64,000 bases of DNA from Ampullaceana balthica (Eukaryota; Mollusca; Gastropoda; Lymnaeidae), in NCBI GenBank assembly GCA_944989445.1, contig CALYLW010000054.1:310001-374000 (forward strand), read 5' to 3'. The notes under the pieces were generated by a model. The model did not search any database. It was given only the letters and a program-made list of their open reading frames with translations, and was not told where the DNA came from. Below, piece after piece: positions 12,315 to 25,272 of this stretch. The first letter of the stretch is position 1. Every line of letters begins with the position of its first letter. Position numbers and translations under genes: made by a program.

Positions 12315-13205
12315 CTGGAGGTGGGCGTTCAGCAAGTTACTAGCGCGTCACATTTAATTGACAGTGGTGCGAAATCTGTTTATGGTTATTTGTTTTTTTA
12401 AAAAATATATTTTTTTTTATTTAATTTTTTTTCCTTCTAAATTAATGTAATATCAAAGCAGGTTGCTAATGTATCAGGGACCACGAAATGCCGGTATTGC
12501 AGCCTAGCACTTCAAGCAAAAAAAATTAATATTTTATGAAAAGCATTTTTTTTAAAGCTATACTCAAATTATAGCAAATCAAACCTTCTTTAAACAGCCG
12601 AATTTAAGCTGCACGGTACTTAGTAGTCTCTTATTTAAAATGCTTTAAAATAATTCATTTGACTGAGTTGCCCTCGAAGCCTTTTCCGTATAGAAATATT
12701 CACATTTTAAAATCTCTAGCACCTTCATTTCAACGAACTTAAAAAAAAATAAATTATCTGTTTGCGGTCCGGTGCTAATGAGGAAGAAAGAAAAACTTGC
12801 CTCGTCCAACGCCAATGTTGCTTCTAACAAGGTTCGTTGGTCTGCGTGCATCGTAAAAAAAAACAAAAACACCTGGTGTGCAAAGTTGCACAGCATCCAT
12901 TTTTGTGTGTGCAATATTTAACCAAATTTGCTGCGCGGTAATTTTAAACTGCTGCGCGGATATCTGTCAGATATCTGCGCGGCCGCAAAGCTTACGGTGA
13001 ACATTGGGTCCAACCTGCAGGCCAGGTGGAGTCACCGTGTCTAATTTGGTCGCGTGTGATGGGTCAACCCCCATCATAAACATTTCACCGCAGTAACAAT
13101 GAACTTTATACACAAGATTCAAACTATTATATACTTTAGAGATCATCATTTTAAACACATTTTTTCATTGAGATTTTCTTATCCTAAAGAAAAGCCCAAC
13201 ACTTG
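12315..13205 (-). other. Intron sequence without recognised features
   Basis: AT-rich intron between EGF4 and the 16-bp array. Small ORFs lack domain similarity. Nothing supported. Confidence 0.5.
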
Positions 13206-13835
13206 ACCCTCTAAACTCACGTTCAGACGACCTGTGAACTCACGTTCAGACCAACTCACTTTCCGACCAACTGACGTTCAGATGACCTTTCAAGGCACGT
13301 TCAGATGACCTTTCAACTCACGTTCAGACCAACTCACGTTCAGACCAACTCACGTTCAGATGACATCCCAAATCACGTTCAGACCAAATCATGTTCAGAT
13401 GACGTCCCAAATCACGTTCAGACCAACGCACGTTCAGATGACATCCCAAATCACGTTCAGACCAAATCACGTTCAGATGACATCCCAAATCACGTTCAGA
13501 CCAAATCACGTTCTGATCAACTCACGTTCAGCTCAACTCACGTTCAGATGACATCCCAAATCACGTTCTGACCAACTCACGTTCAGACCAACTCACGTTC
13601 AGACCAACTCACGTTCAGACCAACTCACTTTCAGACCAACTCACGTTCAGACCAACTCACTTTCAGACCAACTCACGTTCAGACCAACTCACGTTCAGAC
13701 CAACTCACTTTCAGACCAACTCACGTTCAGACCAACTCACGTTCAGACCAACTCACGTTCAGACCAACTCACATTCAGACCACAGACCAACTGACCAACA
13801 GACCAACTGACCAACAGACCAACTGACCAACTCAC
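13206..13835 (-). repeat. 16-bp minisatellite made of splice-donor copies
   Basis: The minus-strand unit is GTGAGTTGGTCTGAAC, about 35 copies. It starts with the same GTGAGTTGGTC that forms the donor of the Gal4 exon at 13836. Some units carry insertions (ATGACATCCCAAATC on plus) giving a second sub-array in the middle. Confidence 0.92.
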
Positions 13836-14021
13836 CTCCGTAAATCTCGACTTCGCAGAGCGCCATCGAGCCGTCCACCACCAGCAGAGAGAACGATGAC
13901 GTCACGGTCAAGAGGGTCTTGGCGCTGAAAACCTCGTGCTGGTCCCCACCCTCTGACCTGTACTGAAAGGACGCGTTCGTGCCACCAAAATATCCCTGGA
14001 CTGTGAACTGGTCAGCCTGGT
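13836..14021 (-). CDS. Exon: C-terminal half of galactose-binding-like domain 4
   Basis: The exon is 186 nt, phase 1 on both sides, acceptor CTTGTCCTTAG and donor GTGAGT. It encodes FTVQGYFGGTNASFQYRSEG, includes an NAS sequon, and ends MALCEVEIYGG. The final strand CEVEIYG is a textbook match to F5/8C and F-type lectin domains. The donor GTGAGTTGGTC is repeated tens of times in the array that follows. Confidence 0.88.
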
Positions 14022-14231
14022 CTAAGGACAAGAAGTGCAAAACTTTCAATCTTCAAATAGTTCGGGGAAGATGCGCGGGGGGAAGGGGGGGGGGTGGGGA
14101 GTGTTGGTCCGGGCAACTTTATCTGTTGGTCGAGACTGTAGCATCATCGCAGCATCTTTTGCTCGGAGTTTCGGATAGAGAGGGATTCTTTGAGTTTTCT
14201 AACGGCTCCTAGATCTAAATGTTTAATTAAA

Positions 14232-14315
14232 CGACGTACCTGTACGTAGGGCTATCGTCTGCTAAATGTTTCAGCGCACCTGTACGTAAATTTATTGTCT
14301 GGTAAATGTTTCAAC
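14232..14315 (-). repeat. Two extra copies of the Gal4 N-half exon end and donor
   Basis: Minus-strand copies read ACGTACAG then GTGCGC, and ACGTACAG then GTACGT, each preceded by CAGACGATA/CAGACAATA as in the real exon end at 21070. They were one tandem cluster with the exon before the hAT insertion at 14316-21057 separated them. Confidence 0.75.
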
Positions 14316-14455
14316 TAGGGCTGCGGAAATTATCGATTAATTAATCGATTGATCGGTAAAATAATTAATCGATTAAAATTAATTTTATTGAGCAAAATTG
14401 GAATAAAATCTCAGAAAATATTTTAAATATTTTTTTTCTCCAATTTATTAATCTA

Positions 14456-17400
14456 CTAGCAAAATCCCCGCGCTCTGCTGCGGAAGTTAGAATTTTAGTA
14501 AGCGTTGAAAACCCGTATCACACCAATTCAAAACACCAATAGATTTCAGTCTGAATCATGATTGATATACTTGTTTGTCAATATTTGTCAAGGTCGTGTA
14601 AAATAAAATGGGTACTAAAATGACATTACGGGCCCCCGTGCAAAATGGATGCAGGATGTGCATATCTCATAAGGTCTGGGGATTTCAATCTAGGTCATGA
14701 ATGAGAAATGTGACTATATTTATTTAAATTATTTTAAAGGTAACAAAGCTTTAAATGTTTACGAAACAAAATATTTTGGGTCCGGGCCCCAAAGGAACAG
14801 ATGCTAGAAGTTCATTTCCCTATATAATTTTATTTTATTTTTTTAAATCAAATTTGGCCATAGTTCATCCATTTACCTAGTAGCCACATTTTAAATTACC
14901 TTTTACATAACTAATGTTAAAATATGTAATACGGGCCCCCAGCCCGGAATAAGTGGTGTTTTAAAAACTTTTACTCTTAATGCCAGAAACCTTCGATGGA
15001 ACTTACCCAAAAACTTCCTAAAGTTTAATGGCCGTGGGATGAATAAAATACATTTACAATTAATACGTCTTTTAAAAAAAACTAAAAAAAGGGCCGGGAG
15101 CCTTATCGGGGTAATATGTATAGTTCAAAACAACAGCTTATTTCAATTTGGATTATGATGAATATATTTGTTAGTAAACAATGTTTTTTTAAAAATTAAG
15201 TGAAATCGAATGGTTAAAATTTCTTAAACGTTTACAAAAAAGAGATTAGGGGCCCTCAGCTACAAAATATTGAAAAAATATAATTTTATTGCTGTAACGA
15301 ATTTTAATGTAGGCCATCTAGTTTTTATCTTCCGAGTTTTGTAAAAATACATTTACACAGTATCCAAAGTTAACTTTTAATATAATAAAAAAAATTGGGC
15401 CCCCGGCCCCCAGTGAGTGAAAATTTAAATATTTTTTGGCATGTTACCATCGCGGGAGTGTACTCAATAATTTCCAAAAGTTTCATGCTGCTACCAACAC
15501 GAGAAATCGGAGAATTAGTGATGAGTCAGTTTTTTATATAAGAAAAAAACTAAATTTGGGCCCCCGTCCCCAGTGAGTGATAATTTAAATATATTTTTTT
15601 TGCATGCTACCATCGAGAGAGTGGACTCAACAAATTCCCAAAGTTTCATGTTTCTACCTATACAGGAATGTGGAGAATAAGGCGATTTTCAGTATAAGGA
15701 AAAAAACGCTCTTGGGCCCCCGGCCCCCATGAGAGTGAATTTTAAAATTCTTTTAGGCCAATTTGCATTGCGAGAGGGTACTCAACAACTTCCCAAAGTT
15801 TCATGCTTTTACCTACACGGGAAGTTGGAGAATTCGTGATGAGTCAGTTTTTAATATTAGAAAAAACTTCTTTTGGGCCCCCGGCCCCCAGTAAGTGTTA
15901 ATTTAAATAGTTTTTTCACCTGGTACCATTGTGGACGTGTACTTTACAACTAACCCAAGTTTCATGCTTCTACCTGCACGGGAAATATGAGAATTTGTGA
16001 TTTTCAGTTTTTATAGAGCTCATATAAGGAAAAAACTTCATTTAAGACCACGGCCCCCAGGAAGTGATAATTTAAAAAAATTTTCGCCGGTTACCATCGC
16101 GGGGTGGTACTCAACAACTTCCCAAAGTTTCATGCTTCTGCCTACTCGGGAAATAGGAGAATTGGTGATTTTCAAATTTTATATAGGCCATATAAGGGAA
16201 AAAAACGTTTTTAGGCCCCCGGCCCCCAAGAGTGTTAATTTTAAAATCTTTTACGTTAATTTTCTTCACGAGAGGCTACTTAACAACTTCCCAAAGTTTC
16301 ATGCTTCTACCTACACGGGAAGTTGGAGAATTAGTGATGAATCAGTCAGTCAGTGAGTCAGGGCTTTGCCTTTTATTAGTATTACTAGCAAAATCCCCGC
16401 GCTCCGCTGCGGAAGTTAGAATTTTAGTAAGCGTTGAAAACCCGTTTCATACCAATACAAAACACCAATAGATTTCAGTCTGAATCATGATCGATATACC
16501 TATTTGTCAATAATTGTCAAAGTCGTGTAAAATTAAATGGGTACTAAAATGACATTACGGGCCCCCGTGCAAAATGGATGCAGGATGTGCATATCTCATA
16601 AGGTCTGAGGATTTTAATCTAGGTCATGATAGAGAAATGTGACTATATTTAATTTAAATTATTTTTAAGGTAACAAAGCTTTAAATGTTTACTAAAAAAA
16701 ACTATTTTGAGTCCCGGCCCCAAAGGAAACAGACGCTAGAAGTTCATTACCCTATATAATTTTATTTTATTTTTTAAATCAAATTTGGCCATAGTTCATC
16801 CATTTACCTAGTAGCCACATTTTAAATTACCTTTTATATAACTAATATTAAAATATGGCATACGGGCCCCCAGCCCGGAATAAGTGGTATTCTTAAAACT
16901 TTTACTTTTAATGCCAGAAACCTTCGATGGAGCGTACCCAAAAAACTTACTAAAGTTGAATGGCCGTGGGATGAATAAAATACATTTACAATTAATACGT
17001 CTTTAAAAAAACTAAAATAAGGGCAGGGGGCCCTATCGGGGTAATATGTATAGTTCAAAACAACAGCTTATTTCAATTTGGATTATGATGAATATATATT
17101 TTTAGTAAACATTTTTTTTTAATGAGTGAAATCGAATGGTTAAAATGTCTTAAACGTTTACAAAAAAAGAGATTAGGGGCCCTAGGCTACAAAATATTGA
17201 AAAAATTTAATTTTAATGCCCTAACGAATTTTAATATAGACCATCAAGTTTTTATCTTCCAAGTTTTGTAAAAATACATTTACACAGTATCCAAAGTTTT
17301 TTTTTGTTTGTTTGTTTGTTGTTGTTGTAATTTAGCTGATATAAGTTAAAAATATTACCTTTGTGTCCCGGGCCCCCAGTGAGTGATAATTAAACAAAAA

Positions 17401-18985
17401 AAAATTCGCCTGTTACCATTCCGGGAGTGTACTCAACAACTTCCCAAAAATTTCATGCTTCTAACTACACGGGAAAATGGAGAATCTGTGATGATTAACT
17501 TTTTATGTAAGAACAAAAATTGGGCCCCCGGCCCCCAGTGAGTGAAAATTTAAATATTTGTTGGCATGTTACCATCGTGGGAGTGTACTCAATAATTTCC
17601 AAAAGTTTCATGCTTTTACCTACACTGGGAAATCATAGAATTAGATTTGAGTCAGTTTTTATATAAGAAAAAGTACATTTGGGCCCCCAGTGAGTGATAA
17701 GTTAAATATTTCTTTTGCATGCTACCATCGAGAGAGTGGACTCAACAAATTCCCAAAGTTTCATATTTCTACCTATACGGGAAAGTGGAGAATAAGGCGA
17801 TTTTCAGTATAAGGAAAAAAAACGCTCTTGGGCCCCCGGCCCCCATGAGAGTGAATTTTAAAATTCTTTTAGGCCAATTTGCATTGCGAGAGGGTACTTA
17901 ACAACTTCCCAAAATTTCATGCTTCTACCTACACGGGGAGTTGGAGAATTCGTGATGAGTCAGTTTTTAATATTAGAAAACACTTCTTTTCGGCCCCCGG
18001 CCCCCAGTAAGTGTTAATTGAAATAATTTCCCCCCCTGGTACCATTGCGGAAGTGTTCTTATCAACTACCCCAAGTTTCATGCTTCTACCTACACGGGAA
18101 ATATGAGAATTTTTTATTTTCAGTTTTTATATAGCTCATTTAAGGAAAAACTTCAGTTGGGCCCCCGGCACCCAGTCTTTGATAATTTAAATATTTTTCC
18201 TCCCGTTACCATCGCTGGATTGTACTCAACAACGTCCCAAAGTTTCATGCTTCTGCCTACTCGGGAAATAGGAGAATTAGTGATTTTCAAATGATTATAT
18301 AGCCCATAGAAGGAAAAAAACGATTTTGGGCCCCCGGCCCCCATGAAGGTGAATTTTAAAATTCTTTTCGCCATTTGTCGTCGAGAGAGGCTACTTGACA
18401 ACTTCCCAAGGTTTCATGCTTCTACCTACACGGGAAATCCGAGAATTAGTGATGAGTCAGTTTTTTAAGAAGGAAAAATCTTCATTTGGGCCCCCGGCCC
18501 CCATAAAGTGATAATTTAAATATTTGTTTCTCCCGTTACCATCGGGGCATTGTACTCAACAACTTCCTAAAGTTTCATGCTTCTACCTACACGGGAAATA
18601 TGAGAATTTGTGATTTTCAGTTTTTATATAGCTCATATAAGGAAAAAACTTAATTTGGGCCCCCGGCCCCCAGGAAGTGATATTTTTTCACCCTTTACCA
18701 TCGCTGGATTGTACTCAACAACTTCCGAAAGTTTCATGCTTCTGTCTACTCGGGAAATAGGAGAATTGGTGATTTTCAAATTTTATATAGGCCATATTAG
18801 GAAAAAAAAAGTTTTTGGGCCCCCGGCCCCCATGAGTGTTATTTTTAAACTTCTTTTACGCCAATTTTCGTCGCGAGAGGCTACTCGACAACTTCCCAAA
18901 GTTTCATGCTTCTACCTACACGGGAAGTTGGAGAATTAGTGATGAATCAGTGAGTGAGTCAGGGCTTTGCCTTTTATTAGTATAG
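14456..18985. mobile_element. Two tandem copies of a core-repeat element
   Basis: Both copies begin CTAGCAAAATCCCCGCGCTC with a GC hairpin (CCGCGCT-CCGCTGCGG) at 14456 and 16385 and end in GTGAGTCAGGGCTTTGCC followed by TTTTATTAGTAT. Each carries several 170-190-bp core repeats with GGGCCCCCGGCCCCC and TTTCATGCTTCTACCTACAC. This end-core-end layout is like the pearl/Helentron-type elements of molluscs, but that assignment is tentative. Confidence 0.6.
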
Positions 18986-18989
18986 ATTA

Positions 18990-20735
18990 GTACAGATATT
19001 CATTTTAAAAAATCAAGCTATGTTTGTATGTATGTATGTATGTATGTATGTATGCATGTCCTTTATAGCTGACTAAACTATTCATCCAATCGCCATGAAA
19101 CTTTTGGAGACTTTTGAGTACGCTCCTGGGATGGTCACTGGCAACTTTTTATGAAAAATTTAATACTCGTAGGATAGGGCGCCGGGGACCCATAATATGA
19201 TTTTTTTTATAAAATATGAGCTATATAAAAATTAGCTTAAGCGTTAGCTATTAGGTAAATTGATGGATCTTAACCAAACTTTGTATAAAACAACTTGGTA
19301 GTCAATATTGAAATACTATAGGGCACTAAATTCCTAATGTCCATTTCTTCGGGGCTGGGGGCCCAAAATGTCTTTTTTAATGAACGTTTAAGATTTTATT
19401 CCCCATTCAATTATTAAAGATCTTGAGAAAATTAGATAAATATATCCAATATGAAATTGATTGACCTAAACAGTTGTTTTGAACTTGACATCATGCACAA
19501 TTGGGCCCTGTGGCCCTTAATGTCATTTTTTGCTTATATGAGCTATGGGGCCGTCCATAAAGTACGTCACGCTCCAGAGGGGGAGGGGGTGTAAGAAAGT
19601 GCCCATGTGTGACGTCACGCTGTTTTATATTAAATTTTGATAATTTTGTTAATAAAAAAACAACATTTTTGGTCGAAAGTGTGATGTACTTTGGTCCGAG
19701 ATGTGTAAAAATTTGTGACAGGGGGGAGGGGGGAGTTTAAAATGGTCAAAAATAGCGTGACGTACTTTATGGACGGCCCGTATATAAAAATTAGTTTATG
19801 CGTTAGCTACTGAGTAAATGAATGGATCTTAACCAAACTTTGTATATAAAAACTTGGTAGCCCATATTAAAATAACAAATGGCACTGAACTTCTAATGTC
19901 CATTGTTCAGGGCCGGGGGCTCCAAATATCTTTTTTTTTCGTATATGTTTGGGATATTATTTGCAATTCTATTTTTAACGATCTTGAGAAATATATCCAT
20001 GATGAAACTGAATTAAAATTTACAGCACTTTGAAATTTACATCTTACATCAAATGGGCCGGGGGCCCGAAAATTCTTTTTTTGGGTATAATCTAAGATAT
20101 TATTTCCCACTCAGTTTTTAACGATCTTGAGAAATATAAACCTGATGAAACTGAATTAAAGTGAACAGCATTTTGAAATTTACATCTTACATCGAATGGG
20201 CACGTAGTCCCTAAAGTCTTTTTTTTAATACTCAGATATTATTTCCCACTAGCTTTTAACGATCTTGAGAAATATTTCAATGATGAAACTGAATTTAAAT
20301 GAACAGTTTTTCAAAATGTACATCTTTAACCGAATGAGCCCAGGGCCCCTTAATGTTTTATTTCCTTAATATTCGCTAAACAAAAATTAGTTTAAGTGTT
20401 AGATAATCAGAAAATAACTGGATTTTGACCAAACTCGGTATATAAAAACTTAAGAGCCTATATTAAGTTACTATAGGGCACTGAACTCCTAATGTCCATT
20501 TCTGCTGGGGGCCCTAAATGTGTTTTTTACGAAACTTTTAATATTGTATTCCCCATTCAATTTTACACGATGTTGAGAAATATAGATAAATGTATTTATA
20601 TATTTGCTATAAAATTGATTGAAATTAACAGATTTTCGAACTTCATATGTTTACCTGATGACCCTTAATGTAATTCCTTTTTTTTTATCTATATGTATTC
20701 CTTTTTACTGAGATCGTTGCAACGCACGACGGGTC
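18990..20735. mobile_element. Degenerate element ending CGACGGGTCTGCTAGTA
   Basis: Contains a (TGTA)n run at 19021-19056 and at least three loose repeats with GGATCTTAACCAAACTTTGT or a variant. The right end GACGGGTCTGCTAG is a mirror of the CTAGC-CCCG starts of neighbouring elements. No coding frame. Confidence 0.45.
19547..19780. mobile_element. GGGGCCGTCC-family MITE, copy 2, TSD TAT
   Basis: TIR GGGGCCGTCCATAAAGTACG on the left and its complement on the right; flanked by TAT (19544-19546 and 19781-19783). Nested inside the hAT insertion, so younger than it. Confidence 0.8.
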
Positions 20736-21069
20736 TGCTAGTAATTTATATTTTTCTTGCTTACCTACTTTTCCCTCGTATTATTATAATTTATTTAAAC
20801 GTGCATACGCAAACAAAAAGGTTCTTCTTCCTTAATTCTTGCACAGCAGAACGAATTTGTTGTGTTACGTCACAGAATTTGGGAGCCTTTGAATTACCGC
20901 GTCTTACTCTTAACCGATATCACGAAATAATACATCGCGACTAAACGGGATCTATATATGCTTTACAAAAATATAATCAATCGAAATTAATCGATTAACT
21001 GATTAAATATTCCCCTGATTAATCGAACAATTTTTTTTTACATCGGTACCAGCTCTAGTTTCAAGGCAC

Positions 21070-21255
21070 CTGTACGAATGGTTATCGTCTGAATGATCAG
21101 CTCACTCTGGTAGTGGAAGGTGATGTTGGGGCCGCCCTTGTCGTGGGACTGGCAATTGTCAGAGTCCTGGTCGGTCAGCTGGTGGGTCACTGAAAATTCC
21201 CCTTCATTGTCTGTTCGTTCGGCATTGAAATGATGCAAGGGTGCCACGTTCCGAC
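21070..21255 (-). CDS. Exon: N-terminal half of galactose-binding-like domain 4
   Basis: The exon is 186 nt, phase 1 on both sides, acceptor AACATTACAG and donor GTGCCT. It encodes LTDQDSDNCQSHDKGGPNIT and ends SELIIQTITIRT. A 6.7-kb hAT-type element is inserted just five bases inside the intron, leaving a shortened native donor context. Two further copies of this exon end and donor lie on the far side of that element (14232-14315). Confidence 0.86.
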
Positions 21256-21679
21256 CTGTAATGTTAAATAGAGACTTCGGTTTAACATGTTTGGGGGAGG
21301 GGGGAGGAGGGGGAGGCGGTGTGGGTAGTGTGTAAGGGATGTGTAATACTCTGATGCCGTTGGTCGTTAAGTTGAAAGCCACGTTTCAGTTTGCATAAAA
21401 TGAACACAAAAACTTTTTTTTTAAAGAATGAGGCCCAGCTGCAGTGAGGAATGTAGAATCTCGCATGAAAAAGCAGAAAATATTTTTTTTAGTCACAAAC
21501 TAAGAAGTCAAATAGACTCCGAACTCAAAGTTTTATTGATATTTATTGTGATCGATTGTTGGATTTAATGTGAGATATAAAATTTGATCAACTAACACAA
21601 AAGTTCTGAGTCGATGCGTTGAATCCGGAGTCCTTCACGAGTTAATAGGATAGGGGCCTCAGAAAAATGATGACGTTTT

Positions 21680-21706
21680 ATTAAATCCCTTATATTAACT
21701 TCGAAA

Positions 21707-21761
<55 letters not shown>

Positions 21762-22022
21762 CTCTCTCTCTCTCTTTCTCTTACTCACTCTCTGTCTCTC
21801 TCTCTCTCTGTCTCTCTCTCTGTCTCTCTCTCTCTATCTCTCTCTCACTCTCTCTCTGTCTCTCTCTCTGTCTCTCTCTCTGCCTCTCTCTCTCTCTCTG
21901 TCTCTCTCTATCTCTCTCTCTCACTCTCTCTCTCTCTCTGTCTCTCTCTGTCTCTCTCTCTGTCTCTCTCTCTCACTCTCTCTCTCTCTTTCTGTATCTC
22001 TCTCTGTCTCTCTCTCTCTGTG

Positions 22023-22054
<32 letters not shown>

Positions 22055-22254
22055 ACTCTCTCTCTCTCTGACTCTCTCTCTCTGTCTCTCTCTCTGTCTC
22101 TCTCTCTGTCTCTCTCTCTCACTTTCTCTCTCTGTCTCTCTCTCTCTCTGTCTCTCTCTCTGTCTCTCTCTCTGTCTCTTTCTCTGTCTCTCTCTCTGTC
22201 TCTCTCTCTGTCTCTCTCTCTGTCTCTCTCTCTGTCTCTCTCGTTGTCTGTCTG

Positions 22255-22323
<69 letters not shown>

Positions 22324-22450
22324 GTCTGTCGTTCGCGGGCGGGCGGAAAAACAAAAGTAAAAAATGACACACTTTACGTGATGCTATCGAGCTGAAATTG
22401 TACACATAGACTTGTGTCACCTACTTATGCATTGTGTCAAAATTTTAGAT
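21680..22450. mobile_element. Element carrying a 600-bp (TC)n-rich microsatellite
   Basis: Left part AAATCCCTTATATTAACTTC, then imperfect (TC)n with TGTC interruptions (21706-22330), then CGGGCGGGCGGAAAAAC and CTGAAATTGTACACA. The inverted same order occurs at 56150-56395 with a much shorter (GA)n. So the microsatellite is part of a mobile family. Confidence 0.6.
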
Positions 22451-22899
22451 CGATCAAATGTACCGTAATTACGTTAATGCATTTTTAGTCTATCCCTATA
22501 TAAGTCAATGTAGCATCTGTTGTTGTTTGCAATCACATGTCCCTTGCTTGAGTCCACGCCAGCCATCGAATACCACACCACCCTCCTCCCCCAGTTTTAC
22601 AGCAAGGGGAAGTCAATCGGTTTCAGTCTGTAAATGTTTGTCGCGTGTTGCGTATTATATTGAACATATCAATACTTCATAGTCAAAAACTTTGTTTTTG
22701 CGGGGTTGTTTATTTCCTTAGTGGTATCCTTTTGCGAAGAATTCGCAATTGCTGACCTTTGGTGACCCATACGTTATTGCTAACCTTCGGTGACCCATCC
22801 GTGATTGCTGATCCGCCAAAGATTGTTTGAGCTTCATCTCAAAGGGTTATAAATACAATTACATTAAAAAAAACTTTTGGGGGCAAATACAAACTTGGT

Positions 22900-23340
22900 A
22901 CCACTTTGTCTTATGTTTGGTCAGACCTCACCCGCAAACTTTGTACCACTTTGACTATAGACTTAGTCATACCTCAGCCGCAAACTTTGTACCACTTTGA
23001 CTATAGACTTAGTCAGACCTCAGCCGCAAACTTTGTACCACTTTGACTATAGACTTAGTCAGACCTCAGCCGCAAACTTTGTACCACTTTGACTATAGAC
23101 TTAGTCAGAACTTAGCTGCAAACTTTGTACCACTTTGACTATTGACTTAGTCAGACCTTAGATGCAAACTTTGTACCACTTTGACTGTAGACTTAGTCAG
23201 ACCACACCCGCTAACTTTGTACCACTTTGACTATAGACTTAGTCAGACCACACCCGCTAACTTTGTACCACTTTGACTATAGACTTAGTCAGACCTTACC
23301 CGCAAACATTGTACCACTTAGACTATAGACTTAGTCAGAC
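22900..23340. repeat. 46-bp minisatellite, about 9 copies
   Basis: The unit begins CAAACTTTGTACCACTTTGA and contains CTATAGACTTAGTCAGACC. It lies in the Gal3-Gal4 intron. Confidence 0.93.
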
Positions 23341-23344
23341 CTCG

Positions 23345-24453
23345 CCAAGGAGACAACAAGAGGAGATAACAACTTCAATTAAAATCGTGATTAGATTCAC
23401 GGAGAAAGTTGATCAGTGGTTTTGAGTTGTTGTGTGTCGGTGCATGTGTTTGGTTCAAGGGGTTATGTCCCTTGTCTGGGGTCAACAGGGACAGACCACT
23501 CCTGTCCGACCCCTCTAACTAAATGTGATTGTTAAGGCTTCTGCTTCAGCTGTGGTCAACATTATCGTTCTTCAAACCTGTGACCTTATGAAATCTTGTT
23601 AAAGATTCTTGATTGCATTAGATTTCTAGTCTCGCCCTGGATAGGGGCATTAAAAAAAAATTGAGGTTATTCAACATTATACAAAAGTTATGATACGACC
23701 AACCTAATCTCATTTCTGCAAAGCTTGATATTAGTCTCTTAAAGCTCTGGCTAACACCTGGGCAACCTGCTCCATGTGCCGGGCAGTGCCATGCAACATT
23801 GTCTGAGCGTAGGACCCGCTCGCCGCCATAACCTCCACGGCTAACGGCTAGCGCGGGGCACGAAGTCAAACCGCGGCGCCACTGTTTCAGGGGCTATGCT
23901 GCGATGCCGGCAGTTTTAGACCCTGTTGCGGTGTGGCCTGCTGAACGTAAGCTGCTAGGACAATGCTCCGTTCTCTATTCTTGAGTCACCAAACTCGGTT
24001 GGTGTTTGTGACTCGACTTCCACCATTAGCAAATAAAGTGTATGCGGAACAATCCATTCCATCGAAAGTAATAATCAACATTAAAAACACTTTTAAAAAA
24101 CTAGTCTTATATTAAAAATGCACTTATTTTCTACCTTTAGTCTACGCATTTTACAGTTAAGTGCAAAGCCAGCTTACCTTTTGACTATAAATCCCTTATA
24201 TATGAGACATAACTAAAAGTAGTGAATATGTTTAAACGCGACATTTACAGACTGAAACAGAATTATCTCCCCTGGTTTTAAAACCGGGCGCAGGGACGGT
24301 AGGGGGCGTGAACAGTGACGGTCGGCGTCAACGTGTGAACTGGGCACGTGAAAAAATTATAAACAAATAGTGGGACGGTTCCGATTAAACTTACAAAGCA
24401 AGTTAATATAAGACTAGTAAAAAAAACTAGAAAGAAAAATTTGAAACAGTCAC
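23345..24453 (-). other. Intron sequence; one dispersed repeat
   Basis: 24175-24250 (starting TTGACTATAAATCCCTTATA) recurs at 55855-55935, so it is a dispersed repeat. The rest shows no recognised feature. Confidence 0.45.
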
Positions 24454-24645
24454 CGCCATTGATGTTGAGCGTGCACAGCGCGCCGCTGCCCAGCCAGGCG
24501 ACGATGATCCTGTTGGTGCTGACCAGATGGCCACAGAACAGGTCGTACGTGTTGAGTAGCTCAGACTTGACCCTGAACGGCTCGCAGACTTTGTCCCTCT
24601 TCGCCCTCGTGTCGTAAAATATCAGCGTTAAGTTGTGAACCTGTG
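24454..24645 (-). CDS. Exon: C-terminal half of galactose-binding-like domain 3
   Basis: The exon is 192 nt, phase 1 on both sides. The acceptor must be TTCCATTTAG rather than the CACAG four bases on, because only the former keeps the frame. It encodes HNLTLIFYDTRAKRDK, then CEPFRVKSELLNTY, and ends ALCTLNINGG. The joint to Gal4 reads NGGRNVA, parallel to the Gal1-Gal2 joint. Confidence 0.86.
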
Positions 24646-24658
24646 CTAAATGGAAGAC

Positions 24659-24661
<3 letters not shown>

Positions 24662-24708
<47 letters not shown>

Positions 24709-25200
24709 GGAGGCGCCCCAGTATATAAAGAGTCTGTGTATTTGGAAACGGCTGTTGGTATGCGGGGCGTGCAGGAGGGGTAAGTCTTACTGTTAGATAT
24801 TGGCGGAGCAATTAAAGATTTTTGGAGCGGTTAATTAAAGTCAAAGATTGGTAGATCTGTTACAATATTTGTGGAACTGTAAGATATTGGTTCAACAGTT
24901 GAGGAGTGGTGGAACTGTTAAAGATTGGTGGGGTCTGTGAAAGTTCGGTGGAACTATTAGAGATTGTTGCAGTTGCTGGAGATTGGTGGCGCTGTGAAAG
25001 ATTGGTGGAATTATTAGAGATTGTTCGGGCTGTGAAAGATCGGTGGAACTATTAGAGATTGTTCGGGCTGTGAAAGATCGGTGGAACTATTAGAGATTGT
25101 TCGGGCTGTGAAAGATCGGTGGAACTATTAGAGATTGTTCGGGCTGTGAAAGATCGGTGGAACTATTAGAGATTGGTGCAGTTGATAGAGATTGGTGGCG
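24662..25200. repeat. (GA)n followed by 38-bp minisatellite
   Basis: (GA)n occupies about 24662-24711. From about 24835 degenerate units around GAACTATTAGAGATTG sharpen into four clean 38-bp units beginning GTTCGGGCTGTGAAAGATCG. It fills the intron inside Gal3. Confidence 0.85.
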
Positions 25201-25272
25201 CTGGTCGTAATATTGTTCAAATGCCAGGTAGTAGAAATCCGCCTCCCCTCTCCCACCACACATAGCGCATAC

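Larger units (their letters stand above)
14316..21057. mobile_element. hAT-type insertion with 8-bp TSD, 6.7 kb, non-autonomous
   Basis: Left end TAGGGCTGCGG and right end (complement) TAGAGCTGGTA form short TIRs. The flanks are GTTTCAAC (14308-14315) and GTTTCAAG (21058-21065), an 8-bp duplication that fits the hAT nTnnnnAn pattern. Just inside both ends are inverted TTAATCGATT blocks. No transposase frame is found; the interior is filled by other repeats (14456-18985, 18990-20735, 19547-19780). Confidence 0.75.

Noticed and set aside
22020..22420. Arg/Glu-rich minus-strand ORF resembling an SR-type protein
   Set aside because: (TC)n microsatellite translated; no gene context.
24278..24811. 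177-residue continuous minus-strand ORF
   Set aside because: Contains the real Gal3 C-half exon, but the ends are intron read-through past clear AG and GT sites.
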